DNA of 9,827 bases from Armatimonadota bacterium (lineage in GTDB: Bacteria; Armatimonadota; Fimbriimonadia; Fimbriimonadales; Fimbriimonadaceae). The stretch is from assembly GCA_023423495.1 (NCBI GenBank), contig JAFAFM010000124.1:1-9827 (forward strand). Reading direction: 5' to 3'. A program made the position numbers and the translations under genes. Under the pieces are notes generated by a model that searched no databases, was not told where the DNA came from, and worked only from the letters and a program-made list of their open reading frames with translations. Below are positions 1 through 5,950 of the stretch, in pieces. Every line of letters begins with the position of its first letter. The first letter of the stretch is position 1.

Positions 1-486
1 GAAGGCAAAGTTAAGGACGTGCTTACGCGCCGTGCTCAGGTGGAAGGGTTGTGGAATCTGGACATCTTCGAGATCCTGATTCCAACTGAACGTGAAATGA
101 CTACTCGGAACGGCAAGCGTTATGAGATGGATCGAAAGGTCTTTCCTGGCTACATCCTAGTTCAGATGAACCTCTCTGACGAAGCTTTCAAACTGGTGAA
201 GTCGACGAGCGGCGTCACTGGCTTTGTCCAAAGCGGAAACAAACCCGTTCCCTTGGAAGAATACGAAGTTAAGCGGATTCTCACAAACCTTGAGAGCAGC
301 AAAGAAGCTCCAAAAGTGTCCTGGAACAAGGGCGACGCGATTCGAGTCGTGGAGGGTCCGTTCAGCGACTTCTCTGGAAAGATCGAGGAAGTCAATTCCG
401 ACCGCGAGAAGCTCAAAGTTCTCATCAATATCTTTGGTCGAGACACCCCGGTCGAACTCGAATTCACTCAAGTCGAGAAGCTTTAA
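1..486 (+). CDS. nusG: Transcription termination/antitermination factor NusG (5' end missing)
   Basis: NusG binds RNA polymerase through its N-terminal NGN domain and couples it to Rho or ribosomal protein S10 through the C-terminal KOW domain. The frame is open from base 1, beginning EGKVKDVLTRR, so the GTG at 19 is internal and roughly 20 N-terminal residues lie outside the window. Visible NGN hallmarks are the FEILIPTE strand, the highly conserved RKVFPGYILVQM core near residues 46-57, and the GVTGFVQSGNKPVPL stretch. The KOW part follows as GDAIRVVEGPFSDFSGKIEEV, ending with FGRDTPVELEF. The 161 residues seen plus the missing start match the usual 175-185 aa. No paralogue-specific (RfaH/LoaP) features are evident. 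Downstream there is a hairpin and then recJ, rather than rplK-rplA. Family assignment is very secure. Confidence 0.96.
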   Translation, partial: EGKVKDVLTRRAQVEGLWNLDIFEILIPTEREMTTRNGKRYEMDRKVFPGYILVQMNLSDEAFKLVKSTSGVTGFVQSGNKPVPLEEYEVKRILTNLESSKEAPKVSWNKGDAIRVVEGPFSDFSGKIEEVNSDREKLKVLINIFGRDTPVELEFTQVEKL

Positions 487-492
487 AGCTTC
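477..492 (+). repeat. 16-bp perfect palindrome across the nusG stop codon
   Basis: The sequence GAAGCTTTAAAGCTTC is its own reverse complement and spans the nusG stop codon. In RNA it can fold as a 6-bp stem (GAAGCU/AGCUUC) with a UUAA loop. It sits 16 bases before a longer hairpin, so the nusG 3' end can form two hairpins in tandem. It could be part of the transcript end structure or chance; there is no direct evidence of function. Confidence 0.4.
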
Positions 493-508
493 ATGCGATA
501 AACTGAAG

Positions 509-541
509 GACCCATGTCGCTTACGACATGGGTCGATTAAT
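509..541 (+). terminator. Probable intrinsic terminator after nusG
   Basis: A perfect 11-bp inverted repeat, GACCCATGTCG and CGACATGGGTC, is separated by a 4-base loop CTTA (stem arms 509-519 and 524-534). The bases that follow, GATTAATTTCT, are AT-rich but not a clean T-run, so termination may be partial. The hairpin lies 22 bases after the nusG stop and 29 bases before the likely recJ start, and it contains an in-frame ATG (528) of the recJ frame that is therefore unlikely to be the true start. Confidence 0.65.
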
Positions 542-563
542 TTCTCCCAACCGTCCTTTCAAT

Positions 564-2276
564 ATGTCCGTTGCTAATCTCTCCCGCCGATGGGTTATTG
601 CTGAGCGAATTGCTGAGGCTGAGGAGACGTTGCAACGTGAATTGGGAATTCCTCGCGTTGTCGCCGCTTTGCTAACTCAACGCGGAATCTGTGAACCCGC
701 GGAAGCACATAAGTTTTTGTATCCGTCGTGGGATGACCTGCATGACGCGCGGACGCTGCCCGACTATGATGCAGCGAGGGACGAGATTCTAGGCGCCAAA
801 GAACGCGGCGACCTGATCTTCGTCCATGGCGACTACGACGTCGACGGCGTCACTAGCGCGTCCATTTTGCACCGCTTCCTCAGCCGAGTTGGCGCAAAAG
901 TCGAGACCCACGTTCCGCACCGGACCAAGGAAGGATACGGCATCAATATCAGCGCCGTCGAAAAGGCGCGGGAAGCAGGCGCAAAACTCTTCCTGACATG
1001 TGACTGTGGCATCAGCGCACATGACCGAGTCGAGGCGGCTCGAGAAGCCGGCATGCGCGTCGTAGTAACCGACCACCACACTGTGGGCGATACCATTCCC
1101 GAAGCCCATGCGGTGGTGAATCCGCATCGGAAAGACTCGCTTTATCCCTTCCCTGAGCTCAGTGGCGCGGGCGTGGTGTTCAAGCTGTGTGATGGTCTTG
1201 CGGGTGACCTGGATATGCCTCAGGACAAGTATCGTCAGGCATTTGCTGACTTGGCCGCTCTCGGCACGATCGCCGACGTCATGCCTCTGAGGGATGAGAA
1301 TCGTATCATCGCGAAATTCGGCTTAAAGCGGCTTGCCGAAACCAATAAGGTCGGTATTCAGGCTCTCAAAGCAAATTCTGGCTTGGACGGGGCGATTAGC
1401 GTTTACGACGTCGGTTACAAGCTTGGACCGCGGATCAATGCCGTGGGTCGCATCGATGATGCTGGGTTAGCCCTTCGACTTCTGTTGGAATCCGATTACT
1501 CCAAAGCCAAGGAGATCGCGGACGAAATTGAGACGCACAATTTGGATCGTCGCGATGCCCAGCAGCGCATGGTGGACGAGGCGGTGCAGATGGTGGAGGA
1601 CCGTGGCCTGCACGAGCGATACGTCATCGTGGTGGCCAGCACCGAATGGCATGCCGGTATCGTCGGATTGGTTGCGGGAAGACTTGTCGAGCGCTACCAC
1701 AGGCCGACGTTCTGCTTGATCATCGATGAAGAGCGGGGCATCTGCAAAGGCTCGGCACGGTCCATCCCCACATTCAGCCTGATCGACGCAATTCGGGCCT
1801 TCCCTGGTCTGATCGATGGTGGTGGCCACTTGATGGCGGCGGGCTGTTCTTTCATGCGTTCAGAGCTTGATCGAGTCGCAGACCTCTTGGATGGTTATGC
1901 CCGCGAAAGGCTGACCCCGGATGATTTAGTGATTTCGATGCAAGCGGATCTCGAAGTGGATCCCGACGAGCTAGACATGAGCACGATGGAGGCGCTGGAG
2001 TTACTGCAGCCGTTCGGTGAAGGAAATCCCGAGCCAAGCTTCGTTTGTCGCGGGATGAACCTGGTGGGGATCAAACCTACTCGCAATCCAGCCCATGTCA
2101 ACTTGACGTTCCACACTACGCGGAAGAATGCGGTACCGGTCGTGGCGTTTAACCTTGCGGAGAAGTTTCAGAATGAAATGCCCGGTTCCGCGATGGATCT
2201 CTTCTTCCAGCCGAAGATCGACTCGTTCAACGGTCGCCGTGTGAAGTGGCACTTGAAAGATTTCGTGCCCTGCTAA
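564..2276 (+). CDS. recJ: Single-stranded-DNA-specific 5'-3' exonuclease RecJ
   Basis: RecJ degrades single-stranded DNA 5' to 3' in RecFOR recombination, mismatch repair and base-excision repair, using Mn/Mg ions in a DHH phosphoesterase fold in the cytoplasm. Using the ATG at 564 gives 570 aa, close to E. coli RecJ (577). Motifs in order: HGDYDVDG around residues 88-95, DCG 147-149, the DHH motif at 170-172, GTIADVMPL ending at 242, GPRINAVGR 288-296, the DHHA1 signature GGHLMAAG from 420, and FGEGNPEPSF from 484 leading into the OB-like C-terminal domain. All metal-binding residues look intact. An ATG at 528 would add 12 residues but sits inside the terminator stem. The 564 start aligns better with usual RecJ N termini, yet neither has a recognisable Shine-Dalgarno. 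The stop abuts the stop of the convergent HtrA-like gene with no gap. Confidence 0.95.
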   Translation: MSVANLSRRWVIAERIAEAEETLQRELGIPRVVAALLTQRGICEPAEAHKFLYPSWDDLHDARTLPDYDAARDEILGAKERGDLIFVHGDYDVDGVTSASILHRFLSRVGAKVETHVPHRTKEGYGINISAVEKAREAGAKLFLTCDCGISAHDRVEAAREAGMRVVVTDHHTVGDTIPEAHAVVNPHRKDSLYPFPELSGAGVVFKLCDGLAGDLDMPQDKYRQAFADLAALGTIADVMPLRDENRIIAKFGLKRLAETNKVGIQALKANSGLDGAISVYDVGYKLGPRINAVGRIDDAGLALRLLLESDYSKAKEIADEIETHNLDRRDAQQRMVDEAVQMVEDRGLHERYVIVVASTEWHAGIVGLVAGRLVERYHRPTFCLIIDEERGICKGSARSIPTFSLIDAIRAFPGLIDGGGHLMAAGCSFMRSELDRVADLLDGYARERLTPDDLVISMQADLEVDPDELDMSTMEALELLQPFGEGNPEPSFVCRGMNLVGIKPTRNPAHVNLTFHTTRKNAVPVVAFNLAEKFQNEMPGSAMDLFFQPKIDSFNGRRVKWHLKDFVPC

Positions 2277-3287
2277 TCAGGTTCCGACTTCGACCGTGAT
2301 CATTTGGCGAAGCGCGCCGCGTTGGATCCAGACTTTGAGGCGATCGCCGATTTCCTGATCGGCCATGAACTTTGCAAAGTCGATCTGGTTTCGGATGGCC
2401 TGATTATCCATGGCGTAGATAACGTCACCCTGTTTGAGTCCGGCTTTGTCAGCTGTCGACCCATCCGTCACACTGTCGATCAAAGCGCCTTGCGGCAGCG
2501 CATCCCGGCACATGATGCCAATCGCGGGATGCTTGACTTGATGGCTCTCCGATAGAAAGCCCGCCACAACTCTACGCAGCACTTTCGGATTGATACTATA
2601 AGCTGCCGCCATAACTCCAGGGCCATACTGCCGACCCACAGCTTTCGGGGCCAACGCCTGTCCGCTGCTATTTCCGCCCTGACCTTGCCGAACCAATGAT
2701 CCGTCGGATCGGATTTTCTGGACATTTTGAGAAGGAGTCATTTCCAGGGCACCATTGATTGCACCAGCGAGTTGCCCATTCAGGTTGAACAGCAATGACC
2801 CACCTAATGAAGGCAGATTGTTTTCCAGTCGAACTTCGTTCATTCGCATCATCCGGCGACTCGGTTCCACGATCCCGTAGGTGTCCATCGCTCGTTCAGC
2901 GCGGACGGGACCGTTCGCCGTAATCGCGAGAAGACTCTTACTACCCGCATCGGACTCGACCAAGCCCAAGGGCTGGATGTCGGGAGACCAGTTTTCTGCC
3001 TTCAAGAGTATGAATTGAGTGGGCTCATCGTCGGCAATCCAGCGCAGATGGACCATCGAACCATCGCTCGTGCGGGCCGAGATCGATTTGCCTTTGACAG
3101 CGGTCACATGAGTGAGGAAGTAACCATCTCGAGAAATCAGCGCGGCGGTACCGCTCACGCTCTCGCTGTCCATGATAAACACGATCGCGGGTTGGATCTT
3201 CTTCCAAGCTTTTAATTCAAGCTCTGTAAGATCAGTAGCTCCCCCACCGGCCAGGACCAAGGCAAGGCTAACCGCCGACGACAACAT
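2277..3287 (-). CDS. HtrA/DegS-like PDZ protein with degenerate trypsin-like domain (putative pseudoprotease)
   Basis: The protein (336 aa from the ATG at 3287) has the layout of HtrA/DegS periplasmic proteases: a hydrophobic N-terminal segment (residues 2-16), a trypsin-like domain and a C-terminal PDZ domain (about 253-330, PAIGIMC...AGLKQGDVIYAMDNQAI). The scaffold motifs remain: SGTAALISRDGYFLT, PTQFILLKA, LGGSLLFNLNGQLAGAIN, and GPGVMAAAYSINPKVLRRVV before the PDZ. The three catalytic positions appear lost: the HtrA LTNNHVV histidine aligns with T62, the TDLAVLK aspartate with Q91, and the GNSGG serine with L161. About 40 residues rich in Q, G and S are inserted before the linker. It is the third gene of the sigma/anti-sigma operon. 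The ATG at 3287 has GGAGG 15 bases upstream and overlaps the anti-sigma gene by 20 bases. An ATG at 3335 would give a longer Arg-rich n-region but no clear ribosome site. A role binding envelope peptides or the anti-sigma factor is inference. Confidence 0.8.
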   Translation of the reverse strand: MLSSAVSLALVLAGGGATDLTELELKAWKKIQPAIVFIMDSESVSGTAALISRDGYFLTHVTAVKGKSISARTSDGSMVHLRWIADDEPTQFILLKAENWSPDIQPLGLVESDAGSKSLLAITANGPVRAERAMDTYGIVEPSRRMMRMNEVRLENNLPSLGGSLLFNLNGQLAGAINGALEMTPSQNVQKIRSDGSLVRQGQGGNSSGQALAPKAVGRQYGPGVMAAAYSINPKVLRRVVAGFLSESHQVKHPAIGIMCRDALPQGALIDSVTDGSTADKAGLKQGDVIYAMDNQAIRNQIDFAKFMADQEIGDRLKVWIQRGALRQMITVEVGT

Positions 3288-4074
3288 TGCTTGTGTTTTC
3301 GACCTCCGTCGCTCGTAACGCGCCCGTTTGGGCATCGGTATCCGATTGAATGAGAATGATGTTGGGCTGCGAGACCGGCTGTGGAGCGGCCACGGATGCA
3401 ACCGCCGCTTCCTCGCCACCAAAGTCAAAGGTGGTGGACGTCAAGGCTTGTGCTCGCTTGTCAGGTGTTCGCTCGAAGCTGATTGCCGTGAACTCTTCGG
3501 GTACGACCACTTCATCGGTACTTCGTGACACGGATTCATAGGTGGACCGCTTGGTGCGGACCGCACTGCGCTCGTTCGCTGCTACTTGCGTCGCTGGCCT
3601 CCAAGAAGCAACCGTTACCCTTCCGGTTTCCGGAATCCTAGCAGCCGCCGGAGGAGTTGGTACTTCGATGCCCATGTTCGGAAGCAGGTCCTCGTTGGAA
3701 TTGTTAACCGTGTCGTTCATCACAACAGCGGTTGGCGCCACGGGGGTCGGAAGGTTGCCCTTGATAAAGGCAATGCCGAAAGCGAAAATACCCGCGGCGA
3801 CGGGAACCCAAAGCCAAGTTGGCCGTGTTCGGGCCATTGGCTTTTCAGTCAGACCTCGCTTTAGGATCGCATCACGGAGTCGTTCGGTACTAAGCTGCTC
3901 CGCGGGAACATCGACCGCCAAAGATCGCAACTCTTCCTTCATGCGGCAATAGGTGTCGAATGTCTGAGCGGCGTCCGGATCCGCATCGGCTCGGGCACGC
4001 AGTTCAGCCGCTCGGTCCGAGCTTAAGTCGCCAAACGCGAGCTGCGCCAGTTCTTCCTCAAATCTTTTTCTCAT
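3268..4074 (-). CDS. Single-pass membrane anti-sigma-factor-like protein
   Basis: This 268-aa protein is called an anti-sigma factor mainly from position and topology. Its ATG overlaps the stop of the ECF sigma gene (ATGA), with GAGG seven bases upstream, so the two are translationally coupled. Residues 1-80 form a charged, helical cytoplasmic region (EEELAQLAFGDLSSDRAAELRARADADP, the usual anti-sigma head pattern). Residues 86-105 are one transmembrane helix (PTWLWVPVAAGIFAFGIAFI). Residues 107-268 are a P/T/S/A-rich, probably disordered extracytoplasmic tail ending in VVVGG. The classical zinc motif HxxxCxxC is absent; only one cysteine (C43) lies in the head, so this is a zinc-free type. 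It would hold the sigma factor at the membrane until released. The tail has no recognisable folded domain. The adjacent HtrA-like gene suggests a shared envelope-sensing role. Confidence 0.75.
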   Translation of the reverse strand: MRKRFEEELAQLAFGDLSSDRAAELRARADADPDAAQTFDTYCRMKEELRSLAVDVPAEQLSTERLRDAILKRGLTEKPMARTRPTWLWVPVAAGIFAFGIAFIKGNLPTPVAPTAVVMNDTVNNSNEDLLPNMGIEVPTPPAAARIPETGRVTVASWRPATQVAANERSAVRTKRSTYESVSRSTDEVVVPEEFTAISFERTPDKRAQALTSTTFDFGGEEAAVASVAAPQPVSQPNIILIQSDTDAQTGALRATEVENTSNVVVGG

Positions 4075-4742
4075 GGTCGATCCTCACCTAACAGCGGGGC
4101 GATTCTATCTTTCAGAGCACGTCGCGCTCTTAAAACGCGAAGCTTGGCTCCTCCGACGGTACACCCGAGCACATCGGCGATTTCCGAATACTCTCTTTCC
4201 TCGATGTCTCGTAAAACAATCACCGATCGGTGATGGGCGGGCAATGCTTCCAACGCTCGCCTCAATGCATCCTTACGCCGATCATTCTCCAGATTCTGCA
4301 CCGGGTCATCCCAATCTCCGACCGTCATCCAAACGAGAGAGCCTTTAGCTTCCTGCTGTTCGAGAGCTTGTCGGCGGGTCGACATCCTTGCCTGGTCTGT
4401 GCATAGGTTCGTTACAATTCTCAGTAACCAAGTTGTAAATTTAGCCTCGTCGCGATATTTGTCCAAGTTTTGATAAGCACGAACAAATGCTTCCTGAACA
4501 ATATCTTCGGCATCATCTCGCCGGGGGACCATCTGATAAGCGAAACGAAAAACGAGTGTTCGATATCTTTCGAAGAGCGTTTCAAACGCGGAGAAGTCAC
4601 CATCACGGGCGCGCTTTACCAGCGCGATATCTGAATCTAGCTCCATGCTTCCCGCTAGGGAGGGTCCAATTGCCGACAAAGTCCCGGTTATCGCCACGCT
4701 TTTCTCCGATCTATCCCGATCTGCTTTTCTGACGCGCGGCAT
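4071..4742 (-). CDS. ECF (group 4) RNA polymerase sigma factor
   Basis: The 223-aa product has only regions sigma2 and sigma4, as in extracytoplasmic-function sigma factors. Region 2 covers about residues 37-112, with DAEDIVQEAFVRAYQNLDKY (region 2.2, core RNA polymerase binding) and FTTWLLRIVTNLC (2.3/2.4, -10 recognition). Region 4 covers about 157-214, with LPAHHRSVIVLRDIEEREYSEIADVLGCTVGGAKLRV carrying the -35-binding helix-turn-helix. It heads a three-gene unit with the anti-sigma-like and HtrA-like genes. The ATG at 4742 gives a 32-residue N-terminal extension, and AGAGGAG lies directly against it, which is tighter than ideal. The ATG at 4646 (MELDSDIALVKRARDG) starts where most ECF factors start and has GGGA three bases upstream, so it is a real alternative. 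The pattern fits RpoE/SigW-like families; target genes cannot be told from the window. Confidence 0.93.
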   Translation of the reverse strand: MPRVRKADRDRSEKSVAITGTLSAIGPSLAGSMELDSDIALVKRARDGDFSAFETLFERYRTLVFRFAYQMVPRRDDAEDIVQEAFVRAYQNLDKYRDEAKFTTWLLRIVTNLCTDQARMSTRRQALEQQEAKGSLVWMTVGDWDDPVQNLENDRRKDALRRALEALPAHHRSVIVLRDIEEREYSEIADVLGCTVGGAKLRVLRARRALKDRIAPLLGEDRP

Positions 4743-4787
4743 CTCCTCTCGTTTCGCCTAAACCTTAACCTACTCAGAGTCTACGTC

Positions 4788-4811
4788 TTAGGACCTACCA
4801 AACGATCCTAA
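4788..4811. promoter_or_regulatory. Inverted repeat upstream of the ECF sigma operon (possible operator)
   Basis: TTAGGA at 4788-4793 and TCCTAA at 4806-4811 form a 6-bp inverted repeat with a 12-base spacer, lying 46-69 bases upstream of the sigma factor ATG and before the end of the neighbouring gene's terminator. This is where a promoter and operator for the sigma operon must lie. I could not identify convincing -35/-10 boxes. A repeat of this size can occur by chance. Confidence 0.25.
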
Positions 4812-4816
4812 CACAT

Positions 4817-4851
4817 AAAAAGAGACCCCTGACAAATTCATCAGGGGTCTC
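4817..4851 (-). terminator. Intrinsic terminator of the LolA-like/thioredoxin gene
   Basis: A perfect 11-bp stem (GAGACCCCTGA with TCAGGGGTCTC, arms 4822-4832 and 4841-4851) has an 8-base loop and is followed on the minus strand by TTTTT (4821-4817). It lies 16 bases after the stop of the thioredoxin-fusion gene. This is a textbook Rho-independent terminator and separates that gene from the sigma operon downstream on the same strand. Confidence 0.9.
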
Positions 4852-4867
4852 CACGTCATAACGATCC

Positions 4868-5860
4868 TTAGAGGCCGAGGGCGCCGTTGAGGAATCCGTA
4901 GAAGTCTCTCGGATTTGCATACCCAACCTTGGTGGCAACGACTGATCCATCAGCGTTCAAAACCATCTGAGTTGGCATAGCAGTGACGTTGTATGCTTTG
5001 GAAACGGAAGGCTGCTCATCCACGTCGATCTTGCAGAAGACGATGTACTGCCCCATCTTCTTCCAATTCTCCTGTTGGAAGACGTCGCGATCCAGAAGCT
5101 TGCATGGGCCGCACCAAGATGCCATGAAGTCCACGAAGACTTTCTTTCCGGTCTTTTGGGCGATTTCCTTAGCCTGCTCGAGATCGTAAACCCACTTAGC
5201 GGAGTTCATCTCTTCCCAGGTCACTTCCTTGGCTCCGGAAGGTGCCTTGAACGCGAATGCATCCTTGGGGAGGTCGCCGCCAAGCGTGAGAGTCTTGGTA
5301 TCGATGACCGTGGTGTCCTTCACGCCTTGGTCGTTGATCACTATCTCTGCTTGTCGAGCCACGTTGTCCTGGCTGTTCAGGTAGAACGTGACAGTCTTGC
5401 GACCCTTGGCGTCGGTCCAAGCCTCGACAACGTTGAGAGTCATGCCTTTTCGATTCTTGGTGCCAAGCGACTTGGCGGCGGGCACGTTGGCGAGCGCCTT
5501 GCTGTTGAAGAATCCTGCCCAAATCGAGAGCTCATCGCCTTGGAAAAGGTTCTTGAGGTCGCCTGCGGTCTGCGGCTTCTTGAAGTAGGACTTGTCCACC
5601 TTGTTGAAGGTGGTGATGGTCGTGCCATCGGCAACGATCAATTCGTTTGGAGTATCGATCTTCGCCATATTGGGCTTGGCCAATTCCACGGTGATTTCGA
5701 TAGGGGTCCCGTTGACGGGAACGACACGGTAGTTGGTGCTTAGGGACTTGGCATCCGAAAGCGCCTTATTGAAGTTGGCTAACAGCTGGCTTCCTTGCCC
5801 CTGTGCAAAAATGACTGCTGCGAGGGCCGCTGATCCGATTAATACCAAAGCTTTTCTCAT
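4868..5860 (-). CDS. Secreted LolA/RseB-like domain fused to thioredoxin
   Basis: The 330-aa protein begins with a clear signal peptide (MRKALVLIGSAALAAVIFAQG). Residues about 24-215 resemble the LolA/RseB/DUF2092 outer-membrane lipoprotein-carrier fold: LLANFNKALSDAKSLSTNYRV at the start, ELAKPNMAKIDTPNELIVADG, a TTFNKVDKSYFKK strand, and the family-like ending LPKDAFAFKAPSGAKEV. Residues about 222-330 are a thioredoxin domain with VFVDFMASWCGPCK (WCGPC at 249-253), FCKIDVDEQP and the cis-proline in AMPT (P296), so the redox site looks active. Export places it in the periplasm or outside. It could reduce, oxidise or chaperone envelope proteins, with the LolA-like part binding lipid or lipoprotein; which of these it does is inference. 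AGGAG lies eight bases before the ATG, fixing the start. It is monocistronic, ending in its own terminator, and is divergent from the glycosyltransferase gene. Confidence 0.88.
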   Translation of the reverse strand: MRKALVLIGSAALAAVIFAQGQGSQLLANFNKALSDAKSLSTNYRVVPVNGTPIEITVELAKPNMAKIDTPNELIVADGTTITTFNKVDKSYFKKPQTAGDLKNLFQGDELSIWAGFFNSKALANVPAAKSLGTKNRKGMTLNVVEAWTDAKGRKTVTFYLNSQDNVARQAEIVINDQGVKDTTVIDTKTLTLGGDLPKDAFAFKAPSGAKEVTWEEMNSAKWVYDLEQAKEIAQKTGKKVFVDFMASWCGPCKLLDRDVFQQENWKKMGQYIVFCKIDVDEQPSVSKAYNVTAMPTQMVLNADGSVVATKVGYANPRDFYGFLNGALGL

Positions 5861-5950
5861 TTGATTTCTCCTGCAGAATCTGTTGAGTACGGTTATGATA
5901 GCTCAAGTTGCAGGACGGAGAAAAACATCAAAAGTGACCGCCCGGTTAAA
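5861..5950. promoter_or_regulatory. Divergent intergenic region between thioredoxin-fusion and glycosyltransferase genes
   Basis: These 90 bases lie between two divergently transcribed genes and must hold both start regions. TATGAT at 5894-5899 is a plausible plus-strand -10 box, and the overlapping TATCAT is one for the minus strand. In neither direction is a good -35 hexamer seen 16-18 bases away. AGGAG for the minus-strand gene is at 5869-5873. Exact promoters cannot be fixed. Confidence 0.3.

Noticed and set aside
157..471. Long minus-strand frames opposite nusG and similar frames opposite recJ and the glycosyltransferase
   Set aside because: They lie antisense to well-supported genes, lack ribosome sites and show no family motifs, so they are treated as shadow frames.
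514..540. Eight-codon reading frame MSLTTWVD inside the nusG hairpin, preceded by GAAGGA
   Set aside because: Spacing from GAAGGA to ATG is only three bases and the frame lies wholly in the hairpin; no regulatory codon pattern is seen, so a leader peptide is not supported.
3268..3282. Both anti-sigma-like proteins end in Gly-Gly (VVVGG and RRIGG), recalling conjugation tags
   Set aside because: The proteins are membrane proteins without a ubiquitin- or Pup-like body, and a two-residue match is readily due to chance.
3288..3428. Longer version of the HtrA-like protein starting at 3428 or 3335
   Set aside because: This part lies inside the anti-sigma gene in another frame; its Arg-rich sequence looks like a shadow of that gene, and no ribosome site is seen. 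3335 remains possible.
5861..5950. Extended N terminus of the glycosyltransferase from a TTG at 5861
   Set aside because: It begins right at the start codon of the divergent gene, would leave no room for promoters, and the added residues do not resemble the family.
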